Shown here piece after piece: positions 24,401-35,510 of a stretch of 64,000 nucleotides of DNA; within the stretch, counting starts at the first letter, position 1, and each line of letters begins with the position of its first letter. The notes beneath the pieces were generated by a model. It saw only the letters and a list, made by a program, of their open reading frames with translations. It was not told the DNA's origin and did no database searches. Source of the stretch: Hyposmocoma kahamanoa (taxonomy: Eukaryota; Arthropoda; Insecta; Lepidoptera; Cosmopterigidae). The stretch is from contig NW_020654810.1 in assembly GCF_003589595.1 (NCBI RefSeq), positions 6,684,025-6,748,024 on the forward strand, in the 5' to 3' direction. The position numbers and the translations under genes were made by a program.

Positions 24401-27400
24401 TAAAATAACGAGAAAAAAGTGGTAATGTAGGTAGTATTTAAGAAATCCGCCATAAATAACCTAAAAGTTTGTAAATATTGGCTGACGGACATCGAAGCAG
24501 AATTAATCATAGTTCCAATACTAACAAGCTCTTATCAGCGCTGATATTCCAATTACTATGCACCACGGTTTTTACTTTTAAATACAATTCTGTTTTGTTA
24601 TTGCTGTTGAATTTCAATGTCACGAATAAAACGTATATTTTTTTATAGTTTATTGAACAGACGTGACCAGCTTACGAGTAGTAAATTTTGTAGCTAACGA
24701 TCTAGAACTCCTGTCAGCACTGCCTAACGTCGGCTGTAAAGTTTCTGGGCAGTTCGGAAAGATAATTTAGGGTGACGGTTAACAATGGGCAGTACGAATA
24801 CTGCTGAATAAATGGTTGATTTCAGCAATTCTACGCGTGTCGCAACGGCTATTTCTATCATATTTTCTATTTATTCTTTAACTTACGCTGTCAAGTCTTT
24901 ATTAATTATGCACCTTTCTGTGTTTGCCGATGCCTTCGTTTTTTGTTGTTGCGCTAGGGGATGAATGGAAAATAGGAAATAAGATCTGCAATGAAACTCC
25001 AAATGATGCTGTACTCTATTTATTTCTCCTCGTTACACTTTACAGTGGTGTAACAATTTATTTTTCCTTTTTGTTTCGAAACTAAGTATCGCGCACTGTA
25101 AGGGCGCGTGTACACGCTAAGAAATTCGACGTGTTTGTCAGATATAGCCACGAAAACATGTGTCTGTTGCAGACGAGAAAATGATGAGTATGTACACAAT
25201 ACGAATGCATCCTGACTGACGTATGTACGGTAAAATGTGTCAGTGCATTACAAGTCTTCCAGGTAGCTGTCGCTTTACTACCGACACAGGGAAGAAATAT
25301 GTTGTTGTATACGTTGACTACTAAGCAACACAAGCGCCCTAACCCTGTAATCTCCTCTAAAAACACATGGCTTCCTCGCTCTTTTTTTAGCCAGAACCCA
25401 TCCTATCCTAGTTTTTTATTTGTGTTGCCATTAAAAAATAAGAATCTCCATATTTTTATTTTACTTTTACAAAAATCATTACAGATCATGATTTTTTTCT
25501 TTGTTCCTTAACGTGTTTACTGAAACGCGAACAGGTGACTTTTATTAGAGATGAAACGGATAGTGATTTGGCTGGATACCGGATATCCGGCGAACCACTA
25601 TACCGAATAGTCGGATATACGATCGCCGGATATCGTACCTACCCAGTCGCAAACATGTCGCGATCGGTTTACAGCGGGCATCGCCGTGATTGATTGAATA
25701 AGGAATGATTGCACTTTCACATTGAAGATTTGAGTTGTGGTTACTTAGTTTTTGTTAAAATGATGAATTTATTCGATAATACAAACAAATACACAACAGA
25801 AAAATGTCAACAGTGAAAAAATACCCAATTTAGCAATATTTTAATGTCATTGTTGTTTGTTTCTTGTAATTTAATTTTAATTTTCTCGTGGTGGAGAAGG
25901 AAAAAAACAGTTATATCATTCTTTGTCTATATTAAAATTTCCAGTTGTTATTTTATAAGTGTAAATCTAGCACTTGTAACGCCAGGTTACTCTTTTGTTT
26001 CAGTTTGATTTCATTAATTTGTTTTTTGTGAACTAACTATTCTAAAACTTAATACCAGTTTTTGCCGAATTTTTTTTTTTTTGTAAACCTACTTACACGT
26101 TCAATTATTATCGTTACACATTGTTCTTACGAAAACAATTGTTTTAAATCGATTACTATTTGAAGACAGTTTGAATCGATCGTGATCGCGATCATTTGGT
26201 GGTTTGGTAATATCATGCAGTACCTAAATTTAACAAAGTTTGCAAGAGTTTATTGCGAACAACTGTCCTCTGACTCTTGTCTTGTTTATAAAAATAAACG
26301 GAACCGAGTTTTACCACTTATTGCAGAAGTACTGATCTTCATCCACCATAATTTACCTTTATTAAAATTTGAGTACTAAATTTACAGATTACGTTATCTA
26401 ACTTCAAGTTTTGTACAGTTAGGGCGCGTTCCCACTATGTCGTCACGTTTTATTATCGTTGGTGGACTGTCGTGTCTAGCCTGTTCCCATATCACGACCA
26501 TCTGTCGTGGACGACAGTTAATCGTGTCGTGCTATATGTGAACAACTTCATTTAAATATACAAGCCACGACACTGTAAACTGCACGACAATCTGTCGTCA
26601 CTAAATAGTGGGAACGCGCCCTTACAAGTAATGAACAGATTGTCAACGAACGATCATGTAGTTACTATTGATTTATCCTATTACTATCCTCTTATCTCAT
26701 ACCATATTTCCTATCAATAATTTAATTTATTTGGCGTACTGGCTATGAATTTTTCTCAGTTTTAAATATATTATCCTATTATCCGGTATCCAACAGGAAA
26801 TAGTTCTATTATCCGATATCCGGCCAGATAGTAAAATTAGGCCGGGTACCGTATAGTTACCGGATATCCATTTCATCTCTAACTTTTATGCCATTAGGCG
26901 AAAAAATGGTTCTGCTAAGCGAGTGCGTGACAGTGGCAATGCCATCCTAAAAATGATTGCCTATTGTTTTGACTGTATAATTTTAAAGTTTAGGGTAATG
27001 ATCACTCTTGGTCAAATTCAGTAACGACTTGTGCATTTTCCTAATTTTAATTTTTTATCACATTTTAACAATTCATTGCAATCATACTAACATAGTTATA
27101 AGGTTTTCTTTTGTAACTAACACCATTATCTTGTGGGCTATGGCTTGAAATAAATGGTTTAGTAATCTACTCTATTAAAATTAGAAAGAGCCCAAAGAGC
27201 GGTACTCAAGACTTCCCTAAATCTTCCTTTTCGATTTTCCACGACAGAGCTGTACAAAAAGTGTACAGTGCATACGGTACGACAACTTTATATTTTGTGT
27301 GCTGTCGCGCAATTACATTCTCAGTTATCGTCGATCCCGCTATGTTAACTTTTTAACGTTGTTTTTGGCTGATTTCATATATAATAAAATAAATTTTAAA

Positions 27401-27623
27401 CATCTACCCTTTAAATAAAAATTATTGTAAACAAAGTATTTCGAAATGTCTAGTTACTTTAAATTATGATCAGACGGAAAATCTATTGGTAATGAATATT
27501 TAGCATTTAATTACATTTTCGGATCTTTTTGGAGGTATTTTACCACGGTAAACACATATTCAAACTTTTCTTACGCACCTCTCTGTCGCATTTACAGCGC
27601 ACATACTTACACACACTTACGCC

Positions 27624-27671
<48 letters not shown>

Positions 27672-27681
27672 NNNNNNNNNN

Positions 27682-27729
<48 letters not shown>

Positions 27730-30700
27730 GCGCGCGCATACGCACGCACACTCATGCACGCAAGCACGCACATACTTCCGTGTTTGAGTCCATTTGTGTT
27801 AAATTTTTTTTCGTTAAATTTTTATGTCATACTTGTATAATAGCTGCCTAAAGTTATGAGTGTATTATGTACAATTTTACAGTCATGTCCGTGGGGTGGA
27901 GGCCTGGTGCTCCATAACACATGTTTTTTTACCTAGCTTGGACACCAGTTTCCCATTTTAGCATTGTTTAAATTTATATCTGTACAAATTGCCATTTTAG
28001 TATTTGTAAGCTATTGGGAGAAAATAAATAAATAAATAAAGATAGTGCAGGTCGTTTTTCAACTATTAACTAATTCTGTTGCTAGCTACAGACTTCTATA
28101 ATGATGAAAAACAAGTACTCGATGTGGCCGATGCATATGACCTATAAAACTACTATTATTTTCTCTCATTATGATATATCTGTTTTGGTTTTTTTTAGAA
28201 CAGAGATAAAAACCTAGAAGTGACCGTACTCTGCCCCCAAGTTTATCTGAGGACTAGAACTGTCTCAAGGCTGTTTCTCAATTTGTGCTAAGATAAAAAG
28301 TAGCAGTTTTTAGGCGAAATGTAATTATTGAATCACATTTTTAGGCCCGGTTTACTCAGGTGTGTGTAAATAATGTACAACAATAGCACCAATTAATAAT
28401 GGTACGAATTATTGTGGCTTTTAGGTATGCATGTTACATCATTTAAGTTTTGTCTGTTTTTGCAGTAATGTAAATTCGTAAAAGGACGCATTATTCCGCG
28501 ATTCCAGATCCAGGTCTCTTGATGAATTAATCGTACTCCCATCACGATAATTGAAGTTAGAAAGCGGTCATTATTCTACGTGAGCCATGCCATCCCAAAA
28601 ACTTCAACTATCTTCTTTGCTAACACAAACCTATTATAAAAAAAATTAGTCAGTTTCAAAAACATGTATCGTATTCCAGCTCCGCCAAGGCCAATCCTAC
28701 TGCACGGACAGCGATTGCCTGGAACAGATGCCTAGCCTTCCTGCGCCACAGTCAGCCGGGAACAGCTTCCTGTTGATGTTCCTTACTCTTGCGCTAGCTG
28801 TCGCCATGTACGCGTTTCGGCCGCGTGCGCGTGCGCAGATCATGGACGCTGACAAACCTTCGCGGAATTCGCAGGTGTGTCAATAATTAATTTTGTCTGT
28901 ACCCATAAATCCGGCCGTAAATAATTATTTTTTTCTGTACCCATAAATTCGTCGAACATACAAATTTGATTTGGTATAAATTAACTCAACGAAAGTAGTA
29001 CAGCCACGCACAGCAAATTATGTAACAATAAAAACATAGACGTGAGGTTCAAATAAAAAAAATGAAAATTCGAATTAATTGTCAACAAAATATTTAAAAA
29101 AAGTTACATTCCGAAATTTTTTTATTTATTTTTTTATTATTGTTTAGCCATTCCACTTTATTATTTGCGTAACACTCACGTAGTACCAACCTAATGGATG
29201 CGTTCTTCAATAGTTTGCATACGGTTGAGGGTAGAATATCGAAACTATGACTAGGACATTTTAATTATTATTCTAGATCACAGGGTTCCCTTACTAATCG
29301 TAGAGATTTGCTTTATTTATATTTTGCTAGGACATCTTCAGTAATTCACTTACAAGAACTATGGATGGTATTTGAATGTACTTTCAGCAAAATCAAGGCG
29401 TCACCAATTTAAAGTGTTCTTATTGCGTGCAGGCTATGGCCAGTAGCGACTACCTGCAGCTTGCTTATTAAATTCATATGTGTTTTTATTACCCCTTTCG
29501 AGCACAGTAACGGCATTTACCGTAAAATTAAATATTCGAATAATGACAGTATGGGATATCCCGTTTACTATATGGATCTTAAAAAAGCAACTACGGGCTT
29601 TACAGTTGGAATTCCAAGCCCTTTTTTTTATAGTTGCCGCCTACTGCTTCTCCACGGAGGAGTATCACCAACGAACTAACAAAATTAAAAGAGTTACACG
29701 CACACATTTGTGGACGTTATACACACATGTTTGATGTGCACACAAAGACGATACGGTGAAAACCGACGTGTTTGTATGTCACCTCATACGAACACGTCGG
29801 TATTCACCGTACTGTCTTTGTGTGCAAGTGTAAGGTCTATGCCTCGCCAGCGAGTGCGTTTTGTGGGTGTGTAGTTTGTTTTCGCTCTGGAACATTCTGA
29901 TTGAGAACATCCTCCTTTTTTTAATAAGGGACGTAGCCACAATTTCCGTTTGCAAACAAAAACATTTTGAAAGCTTTACCGTTTCGAATTTTCAACTTTG
30001 CTGGTTATTATCAAATACGTGGTTTATTAGCCCCTATGTCTCTTTTCCTTACAATTAGCGGCGACATTATGAAAAGTTACAAGAATAAAATATATGAAAT
30101 GGGCGTATATGAAAGCTGTAGTGAGCAGAGGAAGCGAAAGATGCAGGGTTTGAAATTATCAAGATTATTTATATCAATATTATTTTCTTTCATAATTATC
30201 CATGCTGATTCGTAACTTTGTCTTTTTAGTTTTTGACTAAAAAAAGACAAACAACGAGTAAACTAAATAAACACGAAAAAATCGTTGATAAAACGATTTG
30301 GTTTCAGACTTTTTGTGAGATTGACATTTGACATGTGATAAGTTTAAAGAAATTAACATTCCGACACTAGAATCACATTTGTGATAAATCTCAGTACGGA
30401 GCACTAAAAAACCGACCTCAAAAGTACGTGAAAGTACATATAATTACCAAGTTTTATTGAAATCGGTTACCGGAAAGTGCGCAAACCCGGATTCATCCCC
30501 TAGTTCGCCACTATAAGGGACGTGATACAGGAGATAATAAAAATCGGTTCTCACTACTCGAAAGTATATGGAGAGAAAAACGCCTTGAATTGGAGAATAG
30601 CAAAATCAACCATTAAAATAATTGCTCCTTATAATAAAATTTAGGCGCTATTTATAAAAATGAATCTTCATGCGTGAACAGCCACCCTTAGAGGTGGATG

Positions 30701-33700
30701 ATTTTCTTCAAAATTAAATGGAACCACTATGTAGAGGTACCCTTTTTCGAACAAAAAACAGAACGATGAAATCGGTTCACAAATAACGGAGTTACCTGCA
30801 GGAGCAGATATTCTCAACAACTTAGAAATAAAATAGTTACATAAGGAGTCGATTCTCAATTCAGAATCAACCATACTTCAACTAGAGTAGCACCGTTCTT
30901 GGTCTTGATTTAATTATTTAGGTAGAGTTAAATGAATATGACGATTTCAAGTGTGATTTGCTTACCTATAAAATAAAGATGATTTTGAATTTGAAATTTT
31001 GGCACGTTTGGATGCGTCTCTATATAAATATAATTATCTATGATAATTATCACTTCGTACTGTGGGAAGAAGTGTGTTAGGAGCATAGCTAGTGAACGTT
31101 CATTGTCTCTGCCCGGCCTTAATGGGAGATGGACGTATGACAGTAGGACAGTATGTAGATATGCACGCAATTTCAGTTGTCTTACAGTTGAGTGCGTTAC
31201 GACAAAAGTGTCAGACACGGCTTAGTAAAGAAAACGATTTGTGTTACTTGGAAAAACGATTGTGTTGTTGGCACATTTACCTATACTTACCTATTTCTGT
31301 CGTAGCAGTAAAATGTGAGCATTACTGCGTTCTAGTTTTGAAGGGTAAAGGTGTTGGTGAAATTACAGGCGCTTGAGACTTATCAACTTATGTCTCAGAG
31401 TGAACGGCGCAGTGGCAGTGCACCTCAGAACTTTGCGATTTAAAGTTCTGAGTGGCACTGCAACTGCTATGGATGATCATGTCGATTACCAACAAACACA
31501 CGACTTGTTGTTACTCGGTATCATAAACAAAAAAGGGCATTTGAACTTTATCTCAGCGCTCTGTGCGAGAATAGAGGTATTTCGCGCTTTATGTCGCTTT
31601 AGTGCTAGTCGCGCCCTATCATGCTAGCCCTACAGATGGAAAGTGACGATGAGGTTGATGTCGGAACATGTACACCTATGTAATGCCTATATACATTTAG
31701 AAAACTTAACTTAGAAATAAAATAGTTACATAAGGAGTCGATTCTCAATTCTGGGGGGCTACTCTCGATATCCGTCAGACATCCGTCCGAAACAATTACT
31801 GTCAAATAAGTAATATTCGACAAAATTAAAAGACAAGCATCCAATATGAAGCTTCATTCGCATCACGCGTCTTTTCATTTGGTCAAGTATTGCTTATTTG
31901 GCAGTAATTGTTTCGGACGGATGTTGGCCGGAGATCGAGAGTAGACCCCCTGAATCAACCATACTTCAACAGGAGTACCGCCGTTCTTGGTCTTGGTTTA
32001 ATTATTTCTGATTCTCCTAAAATCTGATCTAAATAGGTAATGAATGAATAGAACAATTAAACACCCACTTAATAACCACAATTCACGCAAACGAGGGTTT
32101 AAACAGGAAATACATGTACTTTATCGTGTTTTACATATGACGTAATTATATCAGCAACACTAAAAGTGTTATCGGTTTCTTTGGCGATCAATTTGTAGCA
32201 AGTAATAAAACTTGGTATTGGTGAAAAAAAAAACTCAACATTTCATGTGTAGTTCATGGTCATTAGTTAAAAAAAAATCACATGGCACTCTCAATTACGA
32301 TTTTTTTATTTGACTATTAACTACGATTGTTGATACTTTTAGTTGTACATTAAATTAGCAATTTTTGACATTTTCAAAAACCCAATTCATTACAAGGATT
32401 ACAATTTGTAAGTCCCATATTCACAAAAAAAATTACATTCTTCAGTAAAAACGAAACTCAGAAAAGAGGTTTGTGTAGGAAGGTGGAAATACAAGAAACT
32501 GTTATTATTTTTGCTTAAAAATTAACCACAGAGTAAAAACTAATTATTTCGAAATTTACTTTATTCGGTCATTCTAGGGTTAATTATATTCGCTGCCTAA
32601 TTACCGTGCCAATTTTTATTATTTAAGTATGTAATCGTGAAATAGTATTTAAGTTAGACACAAGCAATTAACACTACACTAACTCGAATTTCCGCCGGAC
32701 TTTGCGATGCCGAATTATGCCAAGATGCCAAATAATTCTGCTAATTTAAATTAAAAAATAAAATTACTTGTAGCAAAAAAAATCATTAATACATGTTCGA
32801 AAATTAAAAAGTTATCGCAAGTTTCCCTTTTATAGGCTCTGGTGAAAAGTTGCAATTTTTAAGTTAGCGCAGTGTTAATTGCTGGTGTTGTACTTGAATA
32901 CTAAAAATAATAAAAATTGCCACGGACATTAGGCAGATAACACTAACCCGAGTATGACCTTATTAAGTACGATATTTCCTGCAGAATGTTACAAATTCAG
33001 AGTTATGTATAGTTCTTAGGTTTTCGCGATTGTTACACATTGGAAATGAAACCATTTTTTTGGATCTAAATAGCGTATATTTGCCGCCTGATTCTCCGTG
33101 ACGATGAAGGGCCCGAAACGTTGGTTTGCAAAAACAGAATAATATCGTCGGCTAAGGATCGTATTCCAGAACTCTACTCAATGCTCAAGTCAGAGCTTGA
33201 GTATGATTAAAGCACTAGAATTCATACCCAAGTCCTTGCCATTACGGTCGTTTTCCAGTGCTTGAAATCATACTCAAGTCCTGACTTGAGCATTGAGTAG
33301 AGTTCTGGAATACGACCCTAAATCTAAAGAGTCAAAGTAAAAAAATCCAGGTAAATCTAAATAATAAACTGAATATTATAATCCAAGTAAATTCAGATTT
33401 GAAAACGTAATTTTTTTAACTACTTCTCGTTTACTGTGCTAACTTCCCTGAAGAAAACAAGGAACTAGGGGTTGCTCTTTCAAATAAACTTAAAAATCCT
33501 ATGGAACACACTTTGAATCAATTGTGTGAAATCTAGAGCCATGTCGTTTTTCCATTCTATTTTATCGAACACGTAATCTTTAATTTTGTAATATGTATTA
33601 ATTAAATTAATACGAGATTTATTGATAATCTTAATATATGCTCCGGAATCTTATTGTAAAAACATACAGATAGAATAAAAGAAGAGTTTAGCCCATAAAA

Positions 33701-34142
33701 GAAAACTTTGCCTTAGTAACACAAAATCGGTGGTACCTTGTAATTCGTTTTTTCGTTTTTGAACGGAATCCCCCTTTTCTCTTCATGCATGCTATTAATA
33801 GTATATACTAGTTATCAAATAAAGGAATAATTATACATGGTCATTTAAAATTATGTCTAGTATTTCTGTTTTTTGGGCGTACTCAAAAATTCACACCGCT
33901 GATATACTTACGAGATTTATACCTAAAAAATTGTTGCATTTGCAACCCAGAGTAGCATACCATGCGTTGGATAACAAGAATTTTCAATATCTTGTCGTAA
34001 GCATAAGCTAGTTAGTCCCTTTTGTCATTAAATAGTAGACTTTATAAATACGCACACGCTCAATAAATATGTGCATTATTATAATTTATTTACCTTTCAG
34101 GGTCCTGACGATAGCACACCGCCGGCACCGCCAAGAATTTAA
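21410..34142 (+). CDS. SMIM14: Small integral membrane protein 14 (complete coding region, 3 exons)
   Basis: Joining 21410-21481, 28680-28874 and 34101-34142 gives a 102-aa protein; human SMIM14 (C4orf34) is 99 aa. It is a small single-pass membrane protein reported at the endoplasmic reticulum; its biochemical role is not well defined. Visible features are the N-terminal DPCECLWNHEMAMRRLISL block (residues 6-24), the conserved QSYCTDSDCLE block (about 29-39), one hydrophobic segment (about 53-70, FLLMFLTLALAVAMYAF) followed by RPRAR, and a Pro-rich tail ending in PPAPPRI. The junctions ISL/LRQ and NSQ/GPD are in phase and use GTGAGC...CCAG and GTGTGT...TTTCAG. The ATG sits two bases after an acceptor (TTTTGTGCAG, ending 21407), so a 5' UTR intron is expected. 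The gene is divergent from DAT and convergent with ZCCHC8. The N-terminal Cys/His block and the SYCTD motif make identification firm. Confidence 0.93.
21765..21986 (-). mobile_element. Fused fragments of SINE family 1 and SINE family 2
   Basis: Bases 21765-21842 match family 1 (CTCACGAGAGAAAT, TTTCTCCCAG). Bases 21843-21986 match family 2 in reverse, with a GGTGGGCCACCGGTTTGC head and an AGGTCCAATTCCTGG box B. Together they create a spurious 135-codon open frame. Confidence 0.65.
22410..22560 (+). mobile_element. tRNA-like SINE, family 4
   Basis: AGTTGGTATAGCGTC and GGTTCGAATCCGACCGG form box A and box B, with the tail TGTTCGATCTTTGTATTAG. No functional tRNA cloverleaf is apparent because the acceptor stem does not pair. 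Confidence 0.55.
22953..23051. mobile_element. TA-flanked fold-back element (mariner-like MITE)
   Basis: CATTCAAGAGCACATCAAGC pairs with GCTTGATGTGCTCCCATCTG, flanked by TA. At 99 bp it is a deleted relative of 61192-61365. Confidence 0.7.
23860..24065 (+). mobile_element. SINE, family 1
   Basis: The copy has a TACCTCTGTTGCCGAATGG head, a GAGGTCCCAAGGTCGATTC box B and the family body CTCGTGAGTTTGGGTGTAAT, ending TTGAGTGTGTGCGTTATT. It is in a SMIM14 intron, next to a family 2 SINE. Confidence 0.78.
24115..24335 (+). mobile_element. SINE, family 2
   Basis: The copy has GATGGCTCAGCGGCTAG box A, GGGTTCCATTCCCGG box B and the tail motif GGGAATTACCTAATTTGAGA. Confidence 0.75.
25102..25339. mobile_element. 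Probable MITE with short GGGCGC ends
   Basis: GGGCGCGTGTACAC and the inverted GGGCGCTTGTGTTG are flanked by TAA at both ends (25099-25101, 25340-25342). The match between the ends is weak beyond the first bases. Confidence 0.5.
25546..26881. mobile_element. Non-autonomous hAT-like element with 8-bp target duplication
   Basis: The ends are TAGAGATGAAACGGATA and, inverted, TAGAGATGAAATGGATA, with CCGGATATCCGG words near both ends. A perfect 8-bp direct repeat ACTTTTAT flanks the element (25538-25545 and 26882-26889). No transposase frame is visible. A separate MITE (26422-26621) is nested inside. Confidence 0.85.
26422..26621. mobile_element. MITE, Harbinger-like, nested in the hAT-like element
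   Basis: The terminal inverted repeat GGGCGCGTTCCCACTATGTC is flanked by TTA on both sides (26419-26421, 26622-26624). The 200-bp element is rich in CGACAG/CTGTCG words. The second copy of this family is 57348-57730. Confidence 0.85.
27623..27728. repeat. CA microsatellite with an internal assembly gap
   Basis: A pure CA run is interrupted by ten Ns at 27672-27681. The true array length is unknown. Frames across it translate to His/Thr or Cys/Val repeats and are not genes. Confidence 0.95.
27876..28040 (+). mobile_element. 3' end of a LINE-like element, AAATAAAT tail
   Basis: GGTGGAGGCCTGGTG and TTACCTAGCTTGGACACCAG match the element at 6607. The copy ends in an AAATAAAT run. Confidence 0.55.
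28680..28874 (+). CDS. SMIM14: SMIM14 second coding exon (membrane segment)
   Basis: The exon starts after GTATTCCAG and ends in CAG before GTGTGT. It codes 65 residues (25-89), including QSYCTDSDC and the single transmembrane helix. It is clearly more GC-rich than its surroundings. Confidence 0.93.
29736..29827. repeat. Long near-perfect hairpin
   Basis: A 43-bp left arm (GCACACAAAGACGATACGGT and on to TTTGTATG) pairs with the right arm from 29785 with about five mismatches, around a 6-base loop TCACCT. It is in SMIM14 intron, sense strand. It could be a tiny MITE or a hairpin RNA source. Confidence 0.75.
30385..30800 (-). repeat. Dispersed AACCGACTT-type repeat, near complete
   Basis: It contains CCGACCTCAAAAGTACGTG, AAGTTTTATTGAAATCGGTT, TCATCCCCTAGTTCGCCACT, CCACCCTTAGAGGTGG and AATCGGTTCACAAATAACGG. 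A 16105-16440 copy has the same order. Confidence 0.6.
31751..31952. mobile_element. MITE with CAGGGGGTCTACT ends
   Basis: Inverted ends CTGGGGGGCTACTCTCGAT and CAGGGGGTCTACTCTCGAT continue into CATCCGTCCGAAACAATTAC. The second copy is 55397-55597. The host sequence on both sides is found uninterrupted at 30820-30920. Confidence 0.8.
33156..33318. mobile_element. Fold-back MITE (GGGTCGTATTCCAG family)
   Basis: Ends of the family GGGTCGTATTCCAGAACTCT run inward through CTCAAGTCAG...TTGAG, so the two halves pair over most of their length. TAA flanks both sides (33153-33155, 33319-33321). Other copies: 38553-38727, 60273-60491, 62539-62728, 62732-62881. Confidence 0.85.
34101..34142 (+). CDS. 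SMIM14: SMIM14 last coding exon
   Basis: This tiny 42-bp coding segment starts after TACCTTTCAG and codes 13 Pro-rich residues before TAA at 34140-34142. The Pro-rich end matches vertebrate SMIM14, which ends DPPAPPVD. Confidence 0.88.
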   Translation, partial: GPDDSTPPAPPRI

Positions 34143-35510
34143 ACATCGATGCTCGACGATTTGGACACTTCGAATACGGATTCCAGTTATTGTATTAAAT
34201 AACTAGTAGAAGGTAACAATGACAGGGCTGTAATAAGCAGCTTATTTGCGACGGTGTAACTCAAATATAGGGTAGGGAAAACGTATTGCGCACAAATGTT
34301 TATTAAAAACCAAAAATCAGAATAGTTACAAGTTTTAAAATGTTCATTTATTTGTAGAAATTATATGAAAAAGTTACATTCATTTGGGAGAAAAAAATGC
34401 CTAATAATTTAGACGACACATTTGTGCGTACTGCGAAAATGCAGTTACTGTGTCAGTTTTGAATCTCTCGAAGATCTGTAACCATTTCGTCAAAGAACAT
34501 TATTAAAGAATCTTTATTATGAATTCGTTGATTATTTTATTTTATCTGTACCTGTATTAAGCGACCATTCCGTAGTTTTGTAGTAAATCGAAGATCTTGG
34601 ATAGCATTCAAAGCTGTTATTATTATTATCTTATGCTTTACGAGTATTTATTTCATAAAAAATATCATGCCGCAAAGACAATACTGATTTTGCTTTACGA
34701 TGTTAGGTACCGATAGTATCATTTATCTGAAATGACTAAAACAATTGTTCTCATTATAATGACGAGACTACTGTTTAAAATATGCCTTATACTAAATTCC
34801 AAAGAACACATTGTGCAATACGAATTCCACGAACTTTAAGCAAAAACAGTGGATGCAATATTACGAAAATGTGCAATTTCATTCTCTGCTACATATTTTA
34901 GACAAATAACGTGATATATTTAATGTTTAATTTATAATTTTAATTGATATATTTTGTTTTGTTTTTAGTGCACTTTGTTTTCGCTTGAAATTCACTAATA
35001 GATTAGGATCCTGGAAAGGAAAGTGTACCACCAGAAGAAATGTCACAATGCCACATTAGGTGTTGTACTATTTGACATTAAAGAGATACCTGTGCAGCAC
35101 TGGAATAGGAGAACGTGTTGTCTGTTTATTTGCATGGCTCAACCCCAACCATTTGCTCCAAATGCTGTTAAAAGTGCTAGGGTATTAATGTACACGAACT
35201 ACAAGGTAATCAAAAGGGGAAAGGGGTCCCTTCGATAAGAAGGCTGTTTGTATTGTATATAACCGAGTTAAATAACTTGAACGTAAGAAGTCAAGCAGAC
35301 ATAGAATATATTCCAATTCAGGTGTTTATCCACAAGTTATCGTAAAATCGTGTTTCTTGGGGTCCGGGTTAAGTTTTTAGTATATAATAATAATAAAATA
35401 ATACCTAAAAACCATAATACATTTCATTATTATACTACATTTATCTCTGTTTAATGTTAAGCTATTAGATTCCAAACATGTACTATAAAGAAATAAATAA
35501 ATTGTATCTA
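34143..35510 (+). other. Probable SMIM14 3' UTR
   Basis: There is no open frame or recognised repeat after the stop codon. Possible polyadenylation signals are ATTAAA at 34502 and overlapping AATAAATAAA at 35492. Which is used cannot be told from sequence. Confidence 0.35.

Noticed and set aside
27529..27840. A 103-codon open frame, His/Thr-repeat, and its antisense
   Set aside because: It is a translation of the CA microsatellite and crosses the N gap.
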